This document shows, one piece after another, positions 1-7,865 of a DNA stretch of 13,911 bases (position 1 is the stretch's first letter; the number at the start of each line of letters is the position of its first letter). The stretch is taken from the NCBI GenBank assembly GCA_034096865.1, contig JAWQFJ010008281.1, positions 1 through 13,911 on the forward strand, read 5' to 3'. Source of the DNA: Theodoxus fluviatilis (Eukaryota; Mollusca; Gastropoda; Cycloneritida; Neritidae). The notes beneath the pieces were generated by a model. That model was not told the origin of the DNA, made no database searches, and was given only the letters and a program-made list of their open reading frames with translations. The position numbers and the translations under genes were made by a program.

Positions 1-178
1 CAACAAGAGTGCCCTTCTCCTCGACTACGTCAGCCTTCGTCCGCATTGAAATTGGAAACGCACACAATGTTTTTCGTCTTGCCAGATTCCCGTGTCATCT
101 TCTCTGTTTACAACTCCTCGCTCCGCTCCGTCCGTGTTCTCCTAACGTCGCCGTGAGCAGGACCGGGGTCGCGAGGCT

Positions 179-275
179 GAGAGAAGGAGAGAGAGAGAGA
201 GAAGAAGGAGAGAGAGAGAAAGGAGAAGGATAGAGAGAAGGAGAGAGAAGAAGTAGAGAGAGAAGAGGAGAAAGG
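179..275. repeat. GA-rich purine microsatellite
   Basis: The plus strand is almost pure purine for about 97 bases, built from imperfect GAGA and GAAGGAGA blocks, with only two T interruptions (231 and 254). A homopurine tract of this length can form intramolecular triplex (H-DNA) and may bind GAGA-type factors. It lies about 110-200 bp upstream of the promoter-like block that begins near 384. The open frames across it are low-complexity Glu/Arg/Gly or Leu/Ser strings and do not suggest a protein. Confidence 0.9.
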
Positions 276-383
276 CGCTGGATAATCAATGCGGGCGCAA
301 CGGGAAGAGATCCATCTCTGATCGACCGTTCATCATCCCTCATTGTGCAATCATCTGGTGCGAGGGTTGCAACCTTTCACCGT

Positions 384-565
384 CCAATCAGCGCCAGCGA
401 CACGGCAGTCGCCCAGCCTTTCAATGAAGGTGGCCGGGCCGCCGGAAGAACGAGGGAATCATGGGTATTTAATGGCGGCGGTTCCGAACCCATCGCTTCT
501 CAATCAAACGCCTTGGTATTTACTCTGGCGTCCGGCCTGCCTTGCTCCCCGCGGAGAATGACGTC
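384..565 (+). promoter_or_regulatory. Promoter-like block with CCAAT, ETS, YY1-like and CRE motifs
   Basis: Several proximal-promoter motifs sit within 180 bases of CpG-containing DNA. There is an NF-Y box CCAATCAG at 384-391, an ETS core CCGGAAG at 442-448, an AATGGCGGCG block at 471-480 that resembles a YY1 site over a start codon, and a TGACGTC CRE half-site at 559-565. The ATG at 472 opens a 29-codon frame (MAAVPNPSLL...) that stops at 561. It could be a tiny uORF or the start of a first exon, but no clear splice donor was found. Spacing of CCAAT about 90 bases before the ATG is typical of animal promoters. Each motif alone is common by chance; only the clustering is suggestive. Confidence 0.3.
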
Positions 566-970
566 TTTGTGGCAGGGAGCCCTAGTGGCCCCTGGAGAGG
601 CGCGGCTGATGGGGCCCATTGGAGGCCGCCACTCGCCACAGAGCTGAGTGCCCGCTGGCTCCGCAGGGGAAGAATGCGGGAGTACCCCTGCATTGAAAAG
701 CCGTGATTGACGTTGACCCCGGCATCCGGCATGAGGGTGAAGACCGCAAAGGAAGTCTTACTTTTTACCTATTAATCGCGGTTGATGAAAAACTAAATCA
801 AGACGTGTTCCCATACAAGGAGGACTGGGTTAGTCCAGGAGAATTTGCTTGGGAAACAGAAAGCATCTCCGGGCCTGGCGTATCAGAGCTGGTTCGATGA
901 GGCTTAGGGAAGTGCAGACCAAAACGGACGCGTTCCATTTTGTGGCCCGTCGATCCCAGTAATTCAATGC
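566..970. other. Single-copy spacer, no gene seen
   Basis: This stretch is moderately GC-rich up to about 740 and mixed afterwards. Only short frames occur, with no domain, splice-site pair or repeat that I can support. It ends where the first 33-bp repeat unit begins. Confidence 0.6.
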
Positions 971-2449
971 TCTGGGAGAACACAGTACACTAACAGGACC
1001 ACCTCTGTGAGAACACATTACACTAACAGGACCACCTCTGTGAGAACACATTACACTAACAGGATCACCTCTGGGAGAACACAGTACACTAACAGGACCA
1101 CCTCTGTCAGAACACATTACAGAAACAGGACCACCTCTGCGAGAACCCATTACACTAACAGGACCACCTCTGTGAGAACACAGTACACTAACAGGACCAC
1201 CTCTGTGAGAACACATTACACTAACAGGACCACCTCTGTGAGAACACATTACACTAACAGGATCACCTCTGTGAGAACACATTACACTAACAGGACCACC
1301 TCTGTGAGAACACATTACACTAACAGGATCACCTATGTCAAACACATTGCACTAACAGGACCACCTCTGTGAGAACACAGTACACTAACAGGACCACCTC
1401 TGTGAGAACACATTACACTAACAGGATCACCTATGTCAAACACATTGCACTAACAGGACCACCGCTGTGAGAACACATTACACTAACAGGACCACCTCTG
1501 TGAGAACACAGTACACTAACTGGACCACCTCTGTGAGAACACATTACACTAACAGGACCACCTCTGTGAGAACACAGTACACTAACAGGACCACCTCTGT
1601 GAAACGCATTACACTAACAGGACCACCTCTGTGAAACACATTACACTAACAGGACCACCTCTGTGAGAACACATTACACTAACAGGATCACCTCTGGGAG
1701 AACACAGTACACTAACAGGACCACCTCTGTGAGAACACAGTTCACTAACAGGACCACCTCTGTGAGAACACATTGCACTAACAGGACCACCTCTGTGAGA
1801 ACACATTACACTAACAGGACCACCTCTATGAGAACACATTACACTAACAGGACCACATCTGTGAGAACACAGTACACTAACAGGACACCTCTGTGAAACA
1901 CAGAGCGAGAACACAGTACACTAACAGAACCACCTCTATGAAAACGCAGTACACTAACAGGACCACCTCTGTGAGAACGCAGTACACTAACAGGACACCT
2001 CTGTGAAACACAGAGCGAGAACACATTACACTAACAGGACCACCTCTGTGAAACACATTACACTAACAGGACCACCTCTGTGAGAACGCAGTACACTAAC
2101 AGGACACCTTTGTGAAACACAGAGCGAGAACACAGTACACTAACAGGACCACCTCTATGAGAACGCAGTACACTAACAGGACCACCTCTGTGAGAACGCA
2201 GTACACTAACAGGACACCTCTGTGAAACACAGAGCGAGAACACATTACACTAACAGGACCACCTCTGTGAAACACAGTACACTAACAGGACCACCTCTAT
2301 GAGAACGCAGTACACTAACAGGACCACCTCTGTGAGAACGCAGTACACTAACAGGACACCTCTGTAAAACACAGAGCGAGAACACATTACACTAACAGGA
2401 CCACCTCTGTGAAACACAGTACACTAACAGGACCACCTCTGTGAAACGC
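971..2449. repeat. 33-bp minisatellite, about 45 copies
   Basis: The array has a 33-bp unit with the conserved core CACTAACAGGACCACCTC, preceded by GAGAACACA(T/G)TA and followed by TGT(G). Unit variants include GGATCACCTCTGG, ACCTATGTCAAACAC and shortened units missing GAGA. Because 33 is divisible by three, the 5' half stays open in several frames; for example, plus-strand frames read RTHYTNRTTSV repeats. The shortened units then break those frames, which argues against protein constraint. The left edge is at the CTCTGGGAGAACACAG unit near 971 and the right edge is at CTGTGAAACGCAGACGCG near 2449. Confidence 0.97.
1882..2382. repeat. Higher-order repeat of about 110 bp inside the 33-bp array
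   Basis: The marker CAGAGCGAGA occurs at 1901, 2011, 2120, 2230 and 2372, giving spacings of 110, 109, 110 and 142 bases. Each 110-bp block holds three basic units, one of which carries the ACACCTCTGTGAAACACAG variant. The last interval has one extra 32-bp unit. A separate earlier marker, ACCTATGTCA, recurs at 1331 and 1429, 98 bases apart, which is about three units. Multi-unit amplification (unequal exchange or replication slippage of trimers) is the likely cause. Confidence 0.9.
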
Positions 2450-4368
2450 AGACGCGATCGATGGACAAAAGTGTCGTCGTTCATATGCAGTGAATTGGTA
2501 CCTTCAGTATTCTATGACTTACCACAGAAAACTCTACAACTATGAATCGTCCACTAAGAAAGCAAACAAACGTGAGGCACAACCCTTTTCTTCATGAAAA
2601 GCTACATCGCCAAGGGCAGAGGACTCAGACAGGGTGACATCCATTCTGAACACAGAGATGTAGTATCTCTGACACAGGTTGGTCACGTGACTTTGGCTCC
2701 ACATTCCATTGATTCTACCAATCAAAATTCAACATGATCAGAAGACCATTGAGAGTAAAAAGAGGCGATTCTATTTCACTCCAATTATTTATCCCGATAG
2801 ATAAACACAAATTTGGTGTTCTAATAAAACTAATCTATGAGATTTTCAGGAAATCATTTGAGAACTACTTTTAGCGCGAACGTGTCTATAAGGTTGCAAA
2901 CTGCCTTGAGCACGTGCGATTGTGTATAGTAATACCAAAGATTATACAGTTATGAATAGTCTTTGGTAATACACGCGATCTTTGGACCTACTATAAACGC
3001 AGCGAAAAGGATTCCTATGGGTCCGGGCTGGTTTTGTGAATCTATGGTTATACTCTCGCAAGTAAATGCTTTCTGGCCGGAACCTGTGGTCTAACTGCCT
3101 TCACACTGTTTGACGAGCTCCACACTTCGATCATTAGGTGTCGACTGATGGAGTCAGTAAGTGATTTAACCTACATTCAGTCTGTGTTGAACGTTAATCG
3201 AATAGAAGTTTCTTCTGTAGGAATCCGTCCGATTCCGAAGTTCGATATTATCGGATAGCTCTGAAGCAGTTTTTATAAGTTTTATCCTTCTAAGCATACA
3301 TTAAATTAATGATTCCTCATCAGCAAAAGCACTCAGTGGGTTTCTGTGTGTATCGAAGATTATGCAGACGGGATTGGTTGCCTTACTCGCTCAATGAAGT
3401 ATAAATATTGCTGTTGTATTCAAAGTCCTTATAATTAGTAGAGTTCACAATATTACACTCTTGTGGTTCGAATTTTACCGCATACAAGTTTTACATTCGT
3501 GGGAAATCGATGTTTAGAAAATGAACTGACGGAAAAATGGCTGCCATTATCGAGTGTATCACAACAAGCGGAGGAATACACTCACGATGTGATATGGCAT
3601 TCAGCGTGGCCGAGACTCTGTGTTCAGAACGGTGGTATGCATGTTATGGAAGGTTTAAGGCTATCACGTGACCAACCTGTTGCTGAGACTATATTCACTA
3701 GTCTCAGCCAGGCTGAATGGGTGACATCCTGCTTGCCTTGACTGTCCCAGTCCTGCCTTGGCAGGCGACAGGAGGCACCTCGTCCGTGCTGTCCAGACAA
3801 ACAGCGTCCAGGGCAACGTTTGACCAGCGGTCAGTCCAGGGATACGTAGTAGCTATTGGGGCCTGGCAGTCTAGCTTTTGCAATCAGCATCCGGGCACTG
3901 GAGGAGTGGCCAACCCTCACTGTCAGTGCTGGGCACGGGGGCGGTGATGGAAGAGGAGTGGAGAGAGATGCAAATGTAAGATGGTGTCATCAGTGTCCAC
4001 CAATGCTAACTCCAGCTAGACTCTAGACCAAAGAAAGCTGACAAACGAGGAAGCTGTCGAGGTGTGTGCGTGTGGACAACAAACTCCGCTGGCTGTTTGT
4101 AATGACATGGACTTCAGTTTTGATGACACCAACTCGAACATCGAAAGGAGATATCTTTCACCTCTCCACACAGTGACCGAATTGATTGTTTCTACGTGAG
4201 GACTTCAAAGAATGAATGAGATTCGTGGTTCGATAGCGGAAGATATTAATTCAAGACTAAAGTCCAAAAGTAGTTTGGGGAAATGTGTGTTTGATAATTT
4301 CACATTTTAAAAAGAGCAATACAGTGAAAGCGCGTCATGGAACAGGCAGATGGGTTCTTTCCCACAGG
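2450..4368. other. Gene-less, largely AT-rich single-copy region
   Basis: About 1.9 kb separates the first two minisatellites. The part from roughly 2740 to 3520 is AT-rich; 3690-4060 is more GC-rich. All frames are short (the longest about 90 codons) and show no recognisable domain. A pyrimidine-rich stretch ending in CAG at 3750 and a GTAAGA at 3976-3981 look like a splice acceptor and donor. However, the segment between them has a stop in every frame, so it is not a coding exon. No tRNA or transposon ends were recognised. Confidence 0.6.
2929..2972. repeat. Imperfect inverted repeat (hairpin)
   Basis: The arms GTAATACCAAAGA (2929-2941) and TCTTTGGTAATAC (2960-2972) are inverted copies with one mismatch over 13 bases, separated by 18 bases. 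Weaker similarity continues outside the arms (TGTGTAT on the left, ACACGCGATC on the right). The palindrome could be a relic of a small non-autonomous DNA transposon, but I found no target-site duplication. Confidence 0.5.
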
Positions 4369-4992
4369 AATGCCATCGGCACTCTTCCACGGCATTGAAC
4401 ATCTCTTTTCCACGGCAATGCCAATCTCTCTTCCACGGCACTGCCAAGCTCTCTTCCACGGCACTGCCAAGCTCTCTTCCACGGCACTGCCAAGCTCTCT
4501 TCCACGGCACTGCCAATCTCTCTTCCACGGCACTGCCAAGCTCTCTTCCACGGCACTGCCAATTTCTCTTCCACGGCACTGCCAAGCTCTCTTTCACGGC
4601 ACTGCCAATCTATCTGCCACGGCACTGCCAAGCTCTCTTCCACGGCACTGCCAATCAATCTTCTACGGCACTGCCAAGCAGTCTGCCACGGCACTGCCAA
4701 GCTCTCTTCCACGGCACTGCCAATCAATCTTCTACGGCACTGCCAAGCAGTCTGCCACGGCACTGCCAAGCTCTCTTTCACGGCATTGCCAAGCAGTCTG
4801 CCACGGCACTGCCAAGCTCTCTTCCACGGCACTGCCAATCAATCTTCTACGGCACTGCCAAGCAGTCTGCCACGGCACTGCCAAGCTCTCTTCCACGGCA
4901 CTGCCAAGCAGTCTGCCACGGCACTGCCAAGCTCTCTTCCACGGCACTGCCAATCAATCTTCTACGGCACTGCCAAACAGTCTGCCACGGCA
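4369..4992. repeat. 23-bp minisatellite, about 27 copies, with trimeric order
   Basis: The unit core is CCACGGCACTGCCAAG followed by CTCTCTT. Three main variants are present: A ends AAGCTCTCTT, B ends AATCAATCTT, and C ends AAGCAGTCTG. The first half is mainly A-like units with degenerate copies at the left edge. From about 4620 the order becomes A-B-C, A-B-C, A-C, A-B-C, A-C, A-B-C, giving 69-bp trimers and 46-bp dimers. The unit contains no stop codon, so open frames of up to about 330 codons cross it; these are an effect of the repeat. The last unit is cut inside CACGGCA, where the CA microsatellite starts. Confidence 0.97.
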
Positions 4993-5298
4993 TACATACA
5001 CACACACATACATGTACACACATACATGTACACACATACATGTACACACACATGTACACACACACACACATGTACACACACACACACATGTACACACACA
5101 TGTACACACACACACATGTACACACACACACATACACACATGTACACACACACACACATGTACACACACACATGTACACACACACACACATGTACACACA
5201 CATGTACACACACACACATGTACACACACACACATGTACACACACACACACACACATGTACACACACACACACACGCGCGCGCGCGCGCGCGCGCGCG
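4993..5298. repeat. Compound CA / TGTACA microsatellite ending in (CG)12
   Basis: CA runs are punctuated about 16 times by CATGTAC, so each break is a small palindrome (TGTACA). The tract ends in twelve uninterrupted CG dinucleotides (5275-5298). Alternating purine-pyrimidine DNA of this length favours left-handed Z-DNA. The block is bracketed by CACGGCA on both sides (4986-4992 and 5299-5305), which is also the core of the neighbouring 23-bp unit. This suggests the microsatellite grew inside, or was inserted into, the last minisatellite unit. Confidence 0.95.
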
Positions 5299-5622
5299 CA
5301 CGGCACCATGGTGGGCGGGATAATGTACAGTGCAAGTGAAGTAAATGTTGGAGGAAATTGTTGTCTCCAACACAAGCGCTTCCACGTTCAGGCAGAAGAA
5401 TGTACTGCCTTTTGCATGTGTACTGAATTTCTCCCTCAATACGCATTTGACCAGTGAAAACACATGTATATATTTCTGAATTGCCCGTGTGACGTAGCAT
5501 GCTGTCTTAAACTGTTCGAAGTTGCCATGGAAACCAGCAGGAAGTCCGTCTGTCCGTGTAACCCACGCCCAGGAACACGAATATGTCCGCAACAGAATCT
5601 CGTCCTCGCTACGTTTGCCACT
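5299..5622. other. Single-copy spacer with an X-box, no gene seen
   Basis: This unique stretch lies between two repeat arrays. It contains a small inverted repeat, TGTTGGAG (5346-5353) against CTCCAACA (5365-5372), and the X-box listed separately. The frames are short and show no recognisable domain. Confidence 0.6.
5521..5534. promoter_or_regulatory. Perfect X-box (RFX-binding) motif
   Basis: GTTGCCATGGAAAC fits the published X-box consensus GTTNCCATRGNAAC at every defined position. RFX-family factors bind this motif near the start sites of ciliary genes in many animals. No ciliary gene is visible nearby. The closest transcription-like signal is the minus-strand promoter and donor at 5839-6006, about 300 bases away and upstream of it on the plus strand, so this site would lie inside that transcript's putative intron. 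A chance match is possible, but a 14-base near-palindrome with 12 fixed positions is uncommon. Confidence 0.45.
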
Positions 5623-5770
5623 GCGTTTTTGAACAGCAGTGCGCGCAGTGTTGACTCCTGCGTTTTTGAACAGCAGTGCGCGCAGTGTTGACTCCTGCGT
5701 TTTTGAACAGCAGTGCGCGCAGTGTTGACTCCTGCGTTTTTGAACAGCAGTGCGCGCACTGTTGACTCCT
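5623..5770. repeat. 37-bp tandem repeat, four copies
   Basis: Copies start at 5623, 5660, 5697 and 5734. Each begins GCGTTTTTGAACAGCAG and continues TGCGCGCAGTGTTGACTCCT. The first three copies look identical. The fourth has a G-to-C change that turns its centre into the perfect palindrome CAGTGCGCGCACTG (5748-5761). Near-identity indicates recent amplification. A frame through it reads as a 37-residue superperiod because 37 is not a multiple of three. Confidence 0.97.
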
Positions 5771-5784
5771 ACAAGTCACAAAAC

Positions 5785-5815
5785 AAAAGGTTGAAAGCGA
5801 CTGCTTCAACCTTTT
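5785..5815. repeat. Hairpin-forming inverted repeat
   Basis: AAAAGGTTGAA (5785-5795) and TTCAACCTTTT (5805-5815) are perfect 11-base inverted arms, separated by nine bases that can add further pairs (AGC with GCT, loop GACT). It lies just after the four 37-bp copies and just before the putative minus-strand splice donor. It resembles a rho-independent terminator in shape, but in a eukaryotic setting that reading has no support. Confidence 0.6.
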
Positions 5816-5838
5816 TGTAAAGAGACATGTGCATGTAT

Positions 5839-6006
5839 ACTCACCCTCGACAGCCCCTAGCTACCAGTCCAGTTCTCATCGATCTTCCCTTTGCCTCAGT
5901 GACGCGGCCATCTTTTTCCACACACAGCGCCGAGGAATGCCCACGTGTTCACCTCAAGCTTTGCCAGACTCATTGACCACACGACAAATCCCGCGGCTGC
6001 CAATCA
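5839..6006 (-). promoter_or_regulatory. Putative minus-strand promoter and first exon with splice donor
   Basis: Read on the minus strand, this CpG-containing block has an inverted CCAAT box (CCAAT on plus at 6000-6004), an E-box CACGTG (5942-5947), then AAGATGGCCGCG, a YY1-like motif over an ATG at 5911-5909. About 65 bases later comes a consensus splice donor GTGAGTAT starting at 5844. The first ATG opens a 12-codon frame ending in TGA near 5878. That stop overlaps a second ATG (5879-5877, sequence ATGA) whose frame stays open for about 11 codons up to the donor. This fits a first exon with an upstream mini-ORF, or a non-coding first exon. No second exon was identified downstream on the minus strand. 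Confidence 0.35.
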
Positions 6007-6113
6007 AAACCGCAAAGAATGACGGGACGCGGAGGCAGGGACTCAGTTTGCGCATCGCTAACATTTGTCCAGTCTGTAGCAGTGAGGGCGGCCAGACTCC
6101 AGATACCACACGC

Positions 6114-7228
6114 CGTGTGACGTGCAGCCGTGTGACGTGCTACCGTGTGACGTGTGTGACGTGTGACGTGCAGTCGTGTGACGTGTGTGACGTGCAGCCG
6201 TGTGACGTGCTACCGTGTGACGTGTGTGACGTGTGACATGCAGTCGTGTGACGTGTGTGACGTGCAGCCGTGTGACGTGCTACCGTGTGATGTGTTTGAC
6301 GTGTGACGTGCAGTCGTGTGACGTGTGTGACGTGCAGCCGTGTGACGTATGACGTGCAGCCATGTGACGTGTGACGTGCAGCCATGTGACGTGTGCGACG
6401 TGCAGCCGTGTGACGTGTGTGACGTGCAGCCATGTGACGTGCAGCCGTGCGGCGTGTGTGACGTGCAGCCGTGTGACGTGTTTGACGTGCAGCCATGTGA
6501 CGTGTTTGACGTGCAGTCGTGTGACCTGTGTGACGTGCAGCCTTGTGACGTGTGTGACGTGCAGCCGTGTGACGTGTTTGACGTGCAGCCATGTGACGTG
6601 TGTGACATGCAGTCGTGTAACGTGTGTGACGTGCAGCCTTGTGACGTGTGTGACGTGCAGCCGTGTGAGGTGTGTGACGTGCAGCAGTGTGACGTGTGTG
6701 ACGTGCAGCCGTGTGACGTGTGTGACGTGCAGCCGTGTGACCTGTGTGACGTGCAGCCGTGTGACGTGTGTGACGTGCAGCCATGTGACGTGCAGCCGTG
6801 TGGCGTGTGTGACGTGCAGCCGTGTGACGTGTTTGACGTGCAGCCGTGTGACGTGTTTGACGTGCCGTCGTGTGACCTGTGTGACATGCAGTCGTGTAAC
6901 GTGTGTGACGTGTGTGACGTGTAGCCGTGTGACGTGTAGCAGTGTGACGTGTGTGACGTGCAGCCGTGTGACGTGTGTGACGTGCAGCCGTGTGACGTGT
7001 GTGACGTGCAGCCGTGTGACGTGCAGCCGTGTGACGCGCAGTCGTGTAACGTGTGTGACGTGTGTGACGTGTAGCCGTGTGACGTGTGTGACGTGCAGCC
7101 GTGACGTGTGTGACGTGCAGCCGTGTGACGTGTGTGACGTGCAGCCATGTGACGTGCAGCCGTGTAACGTGCAGTCGTGTGACGCGTGTGACGTTCAGCC
7201 GTGTGACGTGTGTGACGTGCAGCCGTGT
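6114..7228. repeat. GTGTGACGTGCAGCC minisatellite (9/15/24-bp units)
   Basis: About 1.1 kb is built from GTGTGACGT (9 bp) and CGTGTGACGTGCAGC (15 bp) modules, usually joined as 24-bp units. Variants include CAGCCA, CAGTCG, GTGTTTGACG, CTGTGTGACG and TAGCCG. The 5' end has three 70-bp higher-order copies marked by CTACC at 6140, 6210 and 6280. Longer duplications are also visible: GGCGTGTGTG recurs 351 bases apart (6451 and 6802), and GTCGTGTAAC recurs 150 bases apart (6891 and 7041). Every module carries TGACGT or TGACGTG. Open frames read VTCVTCSRVTC, CDVCDVQPCDV or ARHTRHT strings and are not protein-like. Confidence 0.97.
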
Positions 7229-7301
7229 CATCAGAGCCGGTACGAGTCGTCAGGGTGACCGTGACTGCTGGTGTGCACAACGCGTCTTCGGCGGCCGTGA
7301 C

Positions 7302-7739
7302 TTGTGTCACGTCTGCCTAGTGTCACGTCTGCCCTGTGTCACGTCTGCCCTGTCACGTCTGCCTGGTGTCACGTCTGCCTGGTGTCACGTCTGCCTGGTG
7401 TCACGTCTGCCTTGTGTCACGTCTGCCCTGTCACGTCTGCCCTGTCACGTCTGCCTTGTGTCACGTCTGCCTTGTGTCACGTCTGCACTGTGTCACGTCT
7501 GCACTGTGTCACGCCTCTCTTGTATCACGTCTGCCCTGTGTCACGCCTCTCTTGTGTCACGTCTGCCTGGTGTCACGTCTGCCTGGTGTCACGTCTGCCC
7601 TGTCACGTCTGCCCTGTCACGTCTACCTTGTGTCACGTCTGCCTTGCGTCACGTCTGCACTGTGTTACGTCTGCACTGTCACGCCTATCTTGTGTCACGC
7701 CTCTCTTGTGTCACGCCTCTCTTGTGTCACGCCTGCCTG
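7302..7739. repeat. TCACGTCTGCC minisatellite (14/16-bp units), about 28 copies
   Basis: The units are TCACGTCTGCCTTGTG (16 bp) and a 14-bp form lacking one TG. Variants include TCACGCCTCTC and TCTGCACTG, concentrated in the 3' half. The array starts 73 bases after the preceding one, across a short unique spacer (7229-7301). Its CACGTC core is the reverse complement of the GACGTG core of that array. A change in unit length of two bases makes reading frames drift, so no protein is expected. Confidence 0.95.
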
Positions 7740-7795
7740 CATCAAGCACCACGGCAGTCTACTGGTGCTGCAGCTGGGAAAGTCATCCTGACGCC

Positions 7796-7828
7796 ATTAC
7801 GAAGTTATTACGAAGTCATTACAAAGTC
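7796..7828. repeat. 11-bp tandem repeat, three copies
   Basis: ATTACGAAGTT, ATTACGAAGTC and ATTACAAAGTC lie head to tail in the 126-base spacer between two large minisatellites. The remaining spacer sequence (7740-7795 and 7829-7865) is unique and shows no gene. Confidence 0.85.
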
Positions 7829-7865
7829 ATCGTATCCACTCTTGTCTTGTGCGAGTTGCGTGGTC

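Noticed and set aside
830..1914. SHRGGPVSVMC repeat protein on the minus strand
   Set aside because: The 33-bp unit keeps frames open by length alone. Shortened units break the frame further along, and plus-strand frames are equally open.
3463..3480. GGTTCGAATT as a tRNA T-arm or pol III B box
   Set aside because: No A box, anticodon arm or acceptor pairing is found upstream. Similar GGTTCGA hits near 890 and 4228 fail in the same way.
3751..3981. Coding exon between a good acceptor-like site and GTAAGA
   Set aside because: Stops occur in all three plus-strand frames between the two sites.
4986..5298. His/Thr-rich (HTHTCTHTHV) protein segment
   Set aside because: It is a translation of the CA/TGTACA microsatellite, with long frames open on both strands.
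5785..5819. Rho-independent terminator (hairpin followed by T-rich run)
   Set aside because: The T run belongs to the stem arm and the rest of the window is eukaryotic in character.
6371..7258. Cys-rich VTCVTCSRVTC repeats resembling a metallothionein or cysteine-rich protein
   Set aside because: The pattern comes from reading GTGTGACGTGCAGCC repeats. Parallel frames read CDVQPCDV and RHTAARHT equally well, and there is no start context or domain.
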